A stretch of 64,000 nt of DNA. Origin: Bugulina stolonifera (Eukaryota; Bryozoa; Gymnolaemata; Cheilostomatida; Bugulidae). Below the pieces are notes generated by a model, which did not search any database, had not been told where the DNA came from, and saw only the letters and a program-made list of their open reading frames with translations. The DNA lies in NCBI GenBank assembly GCA_935421135.1, contig OW285187.1, forward strand, positions 11,433,929 through 11,497,928, written 5' to 3'. Every line of letters starts with the position of its first letter. Positions within the stretch are counted from its first letter, which is position 1. Shown here one piece after another: positions 1-12,100 of the stretch. The position numbers were made by a program, and so were the translations under genes.

Positions 1-108
1 TCTTTAAGAAGCTAGTGTGACTCTTGCACTTGGGGAAAGTTCTGTGAACTGATTGGACAAATACTTGGAGGCTGCATTTGCTAATATATGAAGTTGTGAG
101 AATTTGAT
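1..108 (-). CDS. Caspase p10, continuing exon (cut by window edge)
   Basis: With the phase set by the previous exon (one base carried over), the exon after the TTCCTTAG acceptor reads SLQVFVQSVHRTF then SHTSFLK without stop to the window edge. This resembles the p10 segment with the pattern x-F-V-Q-S-x-x-x-x-F seen in caspases. The usual SWR motif is not clear. Another frame ends in TAA at 4-6 but would need a different phase. Confidence 0.5.
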
Positions 109-3100
109 CTAAGGAAAACCAACTCTTGGACTATTCTGTTTTATATGACTGTTCTACAATTTATGTACTTATACACAATAAATAATGTTATTTATGCAAG
201 GAATTTGTCTATTGAGACAAATTTCTTGCATAAATAACATCGTATGAGATGAAATTGCCAAACCCCCTAACACCCTAAGATGGCCATAATATGACGGGTA
301 CCTTGTGTGCCGTTGGCTCAGAGCATATTTACTAGAGGCCCTAGGTTCAAAGCTCAGTCACAGGGACTGGTATTTCCATGGATGTGAAAGAAGTCTCTGA
401 CTGCTCAATTAACAAATTCCTTACATAAATAATACCATAATGTATATTAGACTTACTTTCAAAACTCGACTTTATGATAAGCATATTGTCATAGTTCACT
501 CTTTCCATTTCTTTTCCACCAGGTTTATTAATAGCAGAAGGTAGAGGTCTAGCAACCATTAGCTGGTTTTCAGTTGATTCTGCTGTGCTGGTGGTAGAGT
601 CTGGTTGTAGAACGATATCAACACCTCTCTTACCTTCATCTTTCCTTACTAACAAAATATTAATTCAAATTATGTGCAATGTATACTACAACATGATTAC
701 ATCATGAGGTCATAGCATCAAATATCAATATGTAATTATAAATAATAAATAAAAGTTTCACTATAGAATATAAATAAATAATAATCTTACCTCCACTACA
801 AGCTTGAATGATTACAAGTTTTGGTCTATCAGCCATTGCAGGGAAGTTGAGAGGTGCTAGTAGATCATAGACATCTGTAAGATTGACTAGAATACCATCT
901 GAACCAAAGACGTAGTTTGCATCAATTCCATGGGATAAGATACACAGCCAGAAAGTACCGTAGTCAAGTCAGCATGTCGTCTGTCTTTCACTTCATTCTT
1001 GATTATATGCAGCATATCCTGTTGAATAACATGAAAGGCCTACTGATATTCTAATTATACTACATTATGTTGCATTTTTCCTGGGTTACAGAGCCTCCCC
1101 TTACTATGGGTTCTGAAAGTATCTCGGACCCTCACCAAGGCCTCGGAGACCATTTTCGATCCAGCTGTATCGGGTCAAAACTGATCTCACCAAGCCATTT
1201 TCAAATTAGGCATACAGCCACTGTGCATGCACAGATATCCGCCAAGAAAGTAACTTGAAAGATACTTTCAGAGCGCATGATTCAAATTTTATTTCAGTTG
1301 GAATTATTTGCTTATTTATTTTCAGAGACTGGTTGGTAGGGTTTCCCATCAGATTAGTTAAAACTGGTAGCCAATAGCAGTCTGTCCGCTCAAGACTCCA
1401 CTATTCCCATTTGGAGGTACTCATCTGTATTAGGTAGGATAATAGTGGTGCTGACCAGTTATACGTTGCCCAGGAACTGCCATCCATACCAATCCGTACA
1501 GATCGAGTTCCTCTGGCCTATCTTTAGCAATGAACGGCATCCCTAGGATGGTTTTCTGACTAATGTGGCACCACAAGTCTAACTCCCTAGTGACCCTAGC
1601 ACACCTAAGAAGAGGAGTTGCATCCAGTCAGCCATTACCCAATCAAGCCCCAGTTTTCCAGGTTTATTTTCGCATACCTGTGATTAGGTGATACACCCAG
1701 TGTTGATCAAGAAGTGCATGGCCTTGCCTACTACCTTTCCAGGCAGGAAATGGCTAGACTGGAGTGGTTTTTAAAGGTCTATGGGTTCTGAAGCCTGAGA
1801 GTTTCAAAGGCCACAGTGTTCAACGAAGACTTTGATGTGGGTGTTGCTGTCACCATAGGGATAGCAACCCATGAGGTATATTTAATAGGAACCCTCTTTC
1901 AGCTTCTAGAATCCTGGTCTTGCTTTTTCCCAGGTTACTCTGTCTATAGCCACCCACCGAGCTAATAGGCTTGGCAGCCTCATGTGAACCAGTGCAATAT
2001 CAAATACGCCTAATTGTATCCCATTAGTCAATGCCACCAATGTATACCAGGAAAGAGTAGCAAGCACCAACGACATACACCTATGATCTTACTAGTTAAT
2101 AGGAATCATGTGACCAGGTCATACAGTACAGGTTTGGGTAAATGCCAGTAACCCACCACGAGAAGGCATCACCTCATATGTATATACTTTCATACGATTT
2201 TGTATATATTTCTTTCCAAACGGAGATTTAAATTTATATGTTTAAATAAAAATACTACACTAACCAAAATTGCTCTAGAGCCAACCTACAAAATACACAT
2301 AGTTTATCATAGCATAATACCTCTGCTGTGACATCGTTCCATGTTGTGACTTTAAACTTGTGTGCACTGTTGGTCTAATTATATTATAACAGTCACAAAA
2401 TGGTTATTGCCCTACAATATTTCTACATGCATTACTACTACTGCACCGCTGGTACCTCTACTCTACCAGTTACCATAATAGTAAATAACATAGTGATATT
2501 ACCTGTGCTTTAACATCATTCCATGTGCTGACTTTAAACTTGAATGCTTGAAGCATATTCGTCAAATTTTCAACATCAGCCTCAGATCCATGTCTCTCCT
2601 CATAGTTGAGGAATTTATTGTTATTAATTATTAGAGCCCTTCCTCTAATCCTGGTCATAGGGAACACCTATAATAACGATTGTAGCTTTACATCTTGCAT
2701 TGAGCGCTACGAAAGAAAATATGATAGCATTGTTTATTGGGAAGTAAACGGGTTATCTGAAACAATGATGAATGAACTACCTTGTCAGTGTTAAGGTAGA
2801 GTCTTGTAATCTTAGCTAAGGAGGTGGGTACAGGCCTCTGATCTAAAGAGATCTTCAGTTGATTACGATCATTCTCAGGTAGTAAGTAGTCATCATCATC
2901 ATCGGAGAGATCACTGAGGTCTTCTGCTGCAACAGTCTGTAGTTTAGGAAGTGGTAGAGGAGACAAACAGGTAGATGACTCCTCATCTACAACTATACAT
3001 AGACATAATATTATACACATAATGCTATATTCTAGCATAAGTACAATATCCACAGAGTAAAAATACGCTCTCATGAAAGGATGACAATCAAAAGGGGCTT

Positions 3101-6100
3101 ATTTGCCAGGGAAATTCATTAATAATTATTCATCAGAGAGCATTCTGTTTTATCTACAGGCGATTTTCTGCATGATTAGAACTTTACAGATATCAGCTTT
3201 AAAACTAATCAGAAATTCCAAGTGAAGGTTGCTTAGTACGAGGTAATTTGAATTTTACGACAAAACTAGTATTTTTACATTCCAATATTCTAATTTTAAC
3301 CTGGTAGACACCAGTTTCTGCTTGGACAATCTACATGAAGCTATTATAAAATATATCAACCACACTGCAACAATAAAACTGAAAGTAGGTCTATGATACT
3401 TATACAATTTTTCATCAATTTAGAATTTATCCAACCAATGACATGGTCCCTTGAGTGTTAGTATCATCTGTTAAAGTTGTAACGCATAACTGTTGCACAT
3501 GTAGTACAATACACCTTTAGAGCTCTCTGGTAACGGCTAACCTGATGAACTACTATTGTATACCTCAATTTCTCTAAATTTTGCAAAGAGCCCCTAATTT
3601 TCTTGTTGATGTTTGAGATTAGAAAGTGTCTATTATCTGTAAATTAAACAACCGCACACTTTTCACCCATGGAGTACAGACAACTAATACACCAAAACTT
3701 ACAAGCAGGGTTTGAGCTCATTTCCTTTTCAATCCTCAACTCATCTACAGCCAACTGAAGACTTTCCATGTCCTCTCTGTTCAATCCGAAGCCTAATGCA
3801 ATAATTATAACTGTGATACACATCAGGGGCATAAAGAATAGTTATATAAAATATATGCGCAGAAAAATTGCAATAAACTGGGCCAAGCGTATTCATCAAA
3901 ACAGAAATAATGACAATCCCATCACTTACATGGATAGACAAGAGGACTTGGTACTTTGTCTGTACCACAGAGTACAGTCACCATGCCCTCCTTCATTCTG
4001 GTAGATGGAGTATCAGTCGAGGAGAGGTCATTACACCAAGTTGGGGGAACTTGTTTCTGGGGATGTGGGTTACCCTTCAGTAGACAATGTGGACAATGGA
4101 ATGTGTGAACCATTCTACTAGCTGGCCAGAATTCTTGAACTCGGGTAGAAATAGTTTTGGAGATCCTAACAATTTGTGTCCAGCATCTGGAAACATTCTC
4201 TACACCAGAAGACACCTGGATGGTTGCCAATCTAGAGTGGAAGTTATGAATGAGTTGAATGTGCAAGAGGTCATGGAACACTCGTACTCCATTCTTTCTG
4301 ATGGTCAAAGTATTTGTGTCATCAGGAAACATTCTCAACACCTCGATGCTCATTTGATGGAAAACGTAATGTGGCAAAGAAAGACCTTTGAACAGAATCT
4401 CCATTTTTAGAGTGAAGCCTTCAGCTTCAGAAGAATTTTCATTGAGGTACCCTGAGGAGAAGTACGGTAGAACCACACAGTTCTTGGACTGAAGAGAGAA
4501 TGGCCCATGTAAGAGACGGAATGTCTGTAACAAGGTGATGGCTACTTGCATATCGGTTTCAGTTCTGAATGCTGTCTCTGTTATAATCAGGTAGCGAAGG
4601 AGAACTTCCTCCATGATTCCGTCTTGTTGGAATGTAGTAACCAGTGCTGCATAGCGCTCTTTCTCAAGAAGTTGTCTGTTCATGACTATAGTGGGTTGGA
4701 AAGTGTTAAGCCTGGTCTGCCAAACCCCTTCATCATGGTTATACAAGACTGTAAGCAGTTTAGTAACTTCTGTGATTTGATGAAAGACGTAAGGTTGAAG
4801 ACCTTCAATATTGTCATAACGCAGCACATCTCCACAGTCATGCAAATAATTAAGAATAATGTTCAACTGATCCAACTCAATATTTCCGTCAGATTTGCGT
4901 AATGCTACGTAGATTTGATCAAAGACAGAACACTTTCCTTCACATCCTCCCAGATCTTTGGTAGAACCTTTACAAAATCTTGGCTGGATTGAAATATGCT
5001 CGACTTGAGTTTTTCAAACACTGGGTAGTCGCTATCATCATTACCAACTTCAAATATATCTTCAGGTAAGAACACATCGGTCGTGGTGTCAGAGAGGTGC
5101 TTTATCTCCTTAAATTTCCCTCCTAATAATTCTCCCTCCTTAATGTGTTCTTCACACAAATCGTTGGATATTTTGAGAAACGTGGCCCTAAGCTCAGTGA
5201 GGTCATCCGGAACAAATTTATCTTTGTGGGTAAAAATCAGTTTTGGAGGCCCCAAATCAGGATTTGCCAGGTACAAGTGAGACAACCAGTTGAATGCGAG
5301 TCTCCGTACAGCTTCTCTGTGACCTGATGTGTCTGATAGCTCCTTGTACTGTTCCATGCTTACAACTATTACTGGTATACAGTTCTGTTTCAGTGTCAGC
5401 TGGTAAGTCACATGATACACACTCTGACCACCCATGTCTATTAGCCTGAGTTCTGTGTTCTTGACTTTCACCTTTTCAACATTGAACACCTTCGTAGCTT
5501 CATCTACCTTAGCATCAGAGCTTCGCTTTGTCAGAATTCGTTTCCTATCACTTCATTGTAGAGTTTTAATTAAACTAGTCTTGCCAGCCATTGTGTTACC
5601 AATAACGGCTATGGTAACCAACGGAAGATTCTGACCTTTACCTTTAGCCAAGTCCGTGTAGAATTGTCTGATTGCGGGTAATCCTCGCTTACTCACCTCA
5701 AATGGCGGTGATCTAATAGCGTCACATCCAGTAATATTGAAGTTTATTAACTGAGTTAGCTGTAGTATCTGTGGATCTAGAGATGCCAATGATTTGTTAT
5801 AGCAGATGCTTAGTTCTACTAAACTCCTCAATTCGCACACAACTGCAGGTAGAGTTACGAACTGGTTATAGGATATAACAAGACTCTTGAGCTGCTGTAG
5901 GTTACTCATACTAAAACAGTCATAATAATACAATACAATGGCACATTGTACTGTATCCTATTTCAGTAGACAAATCCGGAATGATGTAATCTTTATATTA
6001 CAAGTAAGACTTATCTTCCCAGAAGGATGGTCAATTATCCACAGCTATGTAATAGCTATGGATAATTGACTATGTATGAAAATTTAGTAGTAGGTTCACT

Positions 6101-9100
6101 TGTGATAATATAATTGGTATCCAGAAAGCAGATGATATTAGTGGTTTCAAGTTTAGCTAGTAATAAATCCTCTACTGATTTCCATCACAATCAAATTCTT
6201 CTTCCAAAATAATCTATATAGCTATTTAGTGTAGGTGCAAGACAGTCAAGTATCAAATACAGTAGCCTACATAATTGAAGGTTCTTGATGAATGATACTA
6301 TTCTGCACTTGCCATATGTATCAGGGATATAACTGTGGCCAACAATATCAAAGGTCTGGGTATTGTTTTATCAAAGGAATGCAGCTTCGCACAAGATGAG
6401 CTAATCCATTAAGCCGTCCTCTTCTCCTAGGCCTACTCACCATCAACCACCACATTGAACCAAACACTACTTACTGATTAGTATCAAAGAAAAGGCCTGA
6501 TTCTTCGGCTAGTTCAAACCAGAGCCATTGAGAGACGGCTCTGGTCCAAACCACCCAACAGCGTGATGGTCTCTGTTTTGGTGGAACATGGCCAGTTCTA
6601 CTACTGGACCCACTATGACTAATGCATAATATGAATATATATGTACAATATTATACTCATGTCTATACAAAACTGTGGACTCAAGTGGAAAGTATTGATA
6701 TACTGACCTCTCTGGCAGATGGATTAGTCTACAGCTACCCATGTCCAACTCTCTGAGGGATACCATAGATGTGATTATATCTGGTACACCATTGGGTGAG
6801 AAATCATTGTTGGATAGACCCAACTTTTCCAGTTTGTTCAGTCTAGACATGCTACACATTAAATATAAGAACATTGTAATATAAGAACCTGCAGAGTATA
6901 GCTTCTGTAGTATTGTGATATTAGGATATTAGGGATAGCGGGCATAGCCATACAACACATGTAAAAATAGGGCATAACTCCGATAGACTGCATCAAATCA
7001 TACTTCTGTAGTATATGCAATTACGATTGAGATTGATAAGTACTGATACCTTATTTTGGTAACTACTTACAATGTATCTATGATCGACATGGAATGACAT
7101 GGTATATTTCGAGTGCTTACTCCTTTGTAAGACCCTCACGGAGAATATACCTAGCAATGTCATATAAAAGCAGTGAAGCGAGACCTCGTCCGAGCGACAA
7201 TAAGCACAGAGATATGCTAGTTTGACTTTATAATTTTAATTGAAAAGGCCGAGTAAGACAAATTCAATAAGAGCATAAAAAGACATAAGGCCATGGAAAA
7301 TCATATTTTACAAAACCTTTATTATCTGTGTCAGGTTTAAAAAATGCATGAAGGTGGGAGGTACAATTTTATATAAAAATATAAATTTTTTATTTGATTG
7401 GGATGAAATTTCCTTGACAATGGAGGTGTTGCAACACTACCTGAAGAGGGAGCCAACACAGATCTAAAGTAAGACTTTTAATGGTTGAAAGGAAAAAAAC
7501 CAGTGGTATACAAGTAATATACAAAATACAATAAATATGATTAGATAACCCTGACTAGTAATTTATAGGGTCACTCGTTCAGGAGCGTCCCCTAGGTGCA
7601 AAGCAGTACAGCTCTGAGTTCTAACTACATGTAACTAAAATTCAGCAAATCCTTCTAACTTAGATTTAGATTCTCTCAAACTGGCAGGATTTGAAAATGA
7701 TTTGAGAGAAAATTTCTAATTCTCCATTGTAAATTAGATTTAGAATCTTTTTTATTACAGCCACCTACCACCCTACCACCTAATATTTTCTGATTTGAAA
7801 ACCAAACCTTTCTAATTTGCCACATATTTTTAGAAAAATAGAAGCGCAATTTCCCATTATAATTTTCTCATACTGATTCTTGTCCACAATGATATGTTAC
7901 CTCTAAATTTGTATCATATAAAGCTACTACTACAAGTACTAGTATTGTGTACTCATATTATAAGTACAAGTATAATTGATATATATTGACCTTTCTGGTA
8001 GATGGGTTAGTCTACATCTAGACACATACAACTCTCTGAGGGATACCATAGATGTGACTACATCTGGTACACCATTGGATGAGAAATCATTGTCAGATAT
8101 CACCAGCTTCTCCAGTTTGTTCAGTTTAGACATGCTAAACATAACATACAAGAAAATTGTAATATACATATAAGTCAGTATGAATGTGCTGTACTTAGTC
8201 TAATAGAAATCTGAGTCTGCGGCACCAATCCTCATTAACCTCATCAATTCTCATCTCTAATCACATACTGATTTGAGTAACCTAAATTACTAAATAAAAT
8301 GGTCCATGTGCTAAGTTTCTTGAAGACCTTTAGGTTTAAATTTCTACATGATCTTTACTTAGCATAGGCACCACCTTAACATTGCAATAAGCACCCGTTT
8401 TCAAATCTACAAATCCCATGAAAATGAGCGGAATATCACATATCCTGTGTCTGCTGCTTCTGATGAACTACCTCATAAGCTCCTGTACTACTACTGGCAC
8501 TAGAACCAGTATCAACGCCACCAATAGTTGGTTGAATACTTTTTAGCATTTTTGCAACTGACATTATTTTTTATAATTTTACTTTGTTGTTTTTATTTTT
8601 CAAATAAACAAAAGAGCAATCTAGTATTTGTGCCATGCTAATTTTTCATTTTTTACTGAAAAACTACGGCCTGTTTCATACTGAACTGGGTTACTGGGTT
8701 ACTACTGTATGACTCCTGGGTAGAGAGTGTTTACATGACCTAATTGTTATCTAAGGCCATTTTACAAAAGTCATTACCTGTTAGTATCCTAACTATAACC
8801 TATCCTAACATCAGTGATTACTTTTTTAGAAATCCATCCCTTGGTTGTTGTCATTGTTTAAACATTCTGATTACCATCTTATCAAGTCTTTATAATTATA
8901 TGCATAATATCCAATTTTGATATCAAATTTAAGTATTACTAGTACATGAAAACGAGCAGAGTATCTACGGCATATTACATATCCATGATGTATTTTTTTA
9001 TCAACTATTTAAGGTAAACTGCTTTGACTGCTCACATAACATTACACAAGAACATTGTCAATATATGAGCTTGATGAACTACAAATGTATGAATATGGTA

Positions 9101-12100
9101 TATTATTATTGTATATAAATGCATTACTACTAGTATTGTGTGGAGGTGGAACGAGACTCGAGATTTCTCGAGTCTCGTATCGACTTTTCTTGTCTCGAAA
9201 GTCGTCTCGAGATGGCAATTAATATTCGAGACTGGAAAACAAATAGCAGCTAATAGTTTTTATTTATATTAAATTAATAATTATAATACAATCAATTGCT
9301 TATCAACAATAAATCTATCAAATAGAAAATTATTATTCAAATTATTTAGTAATACTACCTACATGTACATTCCCAGGACTGATTTCCTAGTAATAGCATT
9401 GCAGCTAACGCTGAGCTACTAGTCGATCACTACAAGTCATACAGAATTACTAACGACTGTCAATCACCACTTCCATAATGCAATGTTATGTTCTTACCAA
9501 AAGTTGTCTACTCGTGAGATTATTTCATTAAAGTAAACATAACTCCATACTAATTTGTCAAATTACATTATTATTTTAGTACCAATGTACAATGTACATG
9601 CAATGTAATGTACATGGAATTCATGTGCAATATATTTCACATCCTCCTTCCTGCTCACCTTTTATTGAAATGCATAATGATAAAATACAGAGTTTACAGA
9701 GTAGCAATTGAAACTATTGGAGTTCTAACATGCAGATATATAAAATTTGGCAAACTTTTTAGGAAATTTCCCTTCAATCCTAAAACCCAGTCTCGTCTTG
9801 AATTTTTTAGAAGTAGTGTCTCGAATCTCGTCTCGAATCCAAAAATGCTGTTTCGATCCACCTCTAGTATTGCATACTCATATTATAGATATTGATACAC
9901 ACTGACCTCTCTGGTAGGCGGGTTAATTTACAGTTAGACATGTCAAGTTCTCTCAAGGATTCCATATATGTGAACAAATCTGGTACACCATTGGATGAGA
10001 ACAGGTTGTTAGAGATATCCAGCTTCTCCAGTTTGTTCAGTTTAGACATGCTACACATTATACACAAGATTATTGTAATATATGAACATGTAGACTATAT
10101 GAACATGTAGACTATAAATATATGAATATGGTATATTATTGTATACAAATGTATTACTACAACCAGTATTGTGTACTCATATTATAAGTATTGATATATA
10201 CTGACCTCTCTGGTAAATGGATTAGTCTACAGCTATTCATGTACAACTCTCTGAGGGATACCATAGATGTGAATATATCTGGTACACCATTGGATGAGAA
10301 ATCATTGTCAGATATCATCAGCTTCTCCAATTTGCTCAGTTTAGACATGCTACATGTTATACACAAGAATATTGTAATATACAATGTACATGGTATAAAA
10401 TAGATACTTTGTTGGTGAAAGTCTACAAATTGCTTTCAATTCCCATTACAAGTATTGGTCTATCAGTATATACCAATCTCCAGATAAAAATGAATAGAGG
10501 TTCCACAGAAAACCACTAGAATATTATTAGTGTTAGCCATAGCAGCATTAGTTAACACTGTAGTAATATTGGGTGTAAATATTTTGTAGAGAGTAGATAA
10601 CACAGTATACTACATATTGGATCTTGCACTATCCTGGGTTTCTGGTTCTTTCCAAAAATGAGTGTGGTATTCTGTGTTTTGTACTACTTCAATGGCCACA
10701 TCAATGACATCAGTTCTAACCATTATACAAACACAAGTCAGGTCATCGAATGAGTGTGGCAGAAGATGTACGAAACCGGAATTTGTGTAATAGAAATGGG
10801 AAATTCTCAAAGTTGGTCGAAGGGTAAACAACTCCAATTAAAACTAACTTCACACGATTGAAGTTTTCACATTTTTGTGGATTTGAATTACTGACCTCTC
10901 TGGTAGGTGTGTTAGTTTACATCTACCCATGTCCAACTCTGTCAAGGTTACCATAGATGCAAATATATCAGGTACACCATTGGATGAGAAGTCATTGCTA
11001 GATATCACCAGCTTCTCCAGTTTGTTCAGTTTGTTTCAGTTGACTATAAATTTATGAATATGGTATATTATTGTATATAAAGGTATTACTACTAGTGTTG
11101 TGTACTCACATTACAAGTATTGATATAAATTATACTGACCTCCCTGGTAGGTGGGTTAGTCTAGAGCTATACATGTCCAACTCTCTGAGGGATACCATAG
11201 ATGTGAATATATCTGGTACACCATTGGATGAGAAATCATTGTCAGATAATACCAGCTCCTCAAGGTTCTCTAAGCCAGATATTCTACAAGCAAGCAAGTA
11301 CATAGTAGATACTGCGTGCATAAGGAGTTATGCAAATGTTAAAATGTGTTCGTAAGCAAAATAGTTAGAGGTACGTATATAGAGGCCCCAAACCCAGGGC
11401 CTCTACGGCACCTAATCACCTAGCAGAGTGATCAGAACATGCTACCTACTTCAAACCCCAGTCAGGGACTGGTATTTTCATGGATTTGAAACAAGTCACT
11501 GACTGCTCAAAGATAAATTCCTTGCTAAAAATAAATTATATATGTATATAATGTTCTACTAATTCACTACAAGTACAAAAGACTACAGCATAAAACTACT
11601 GCTTGCTACTGCTCCTCCGCCTACTACTACTGCTGCTGCTACTACTGCTACTGCTACTACTACTGCTGATACTACAACTGCTGATACTACTGCTGATACT
11701 ATACTACTACTGCTACTACTACTACCGCTACTACTAATATTATGTTGTGCATAGAGACGGGAAAATAACTCCAAGCTAAGAAAACAAGCAGTATCTCTAT
11801 TAAATCGATGGATATACTGGTATTAGCTGTGATGTAAGGTTTACTATGGGTGCCCTTAGTTGTCACAATTATATTTTAGTTGGTGGGTATGTACAGAAAA
11901 CTTTCCTGAACCTGTCAGTAAATATTGGATTCAAATCTGTGTAGTGATCTGGGCAACACAATTTGAAACAAAATAATCTTTGAAATAATTGCTATAACCA
12001 ATTTCATGCATAGTTGAATGGGTGGGGTTTTCGCAGCAGTGGCCTAATACTACAATTGTAATGGCCAATGTGTTGGTGTCCGAGTGGTCTAGCGCTAGTC

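Noticed and set aside
4..108. Alternative end of the caspase gene with TAA at 4-6
   Set aside because: This frame needs a phase-0 join, while the upstream exon carries one base over; the phase-correct frame is open to the edge and looks more like p10.
10610..10837. 75-codon open frame (minus) between LRR exons, with protein-like composition
   Set aside because: It has no splice sites of the right phase and no recognisable motif; it may be debris of an insertion, so it is not called as an exon.
11583..11774. Ser/Val-rich minus-strand frame
   Set aside because: Trinucleotide microsatellite artefact.
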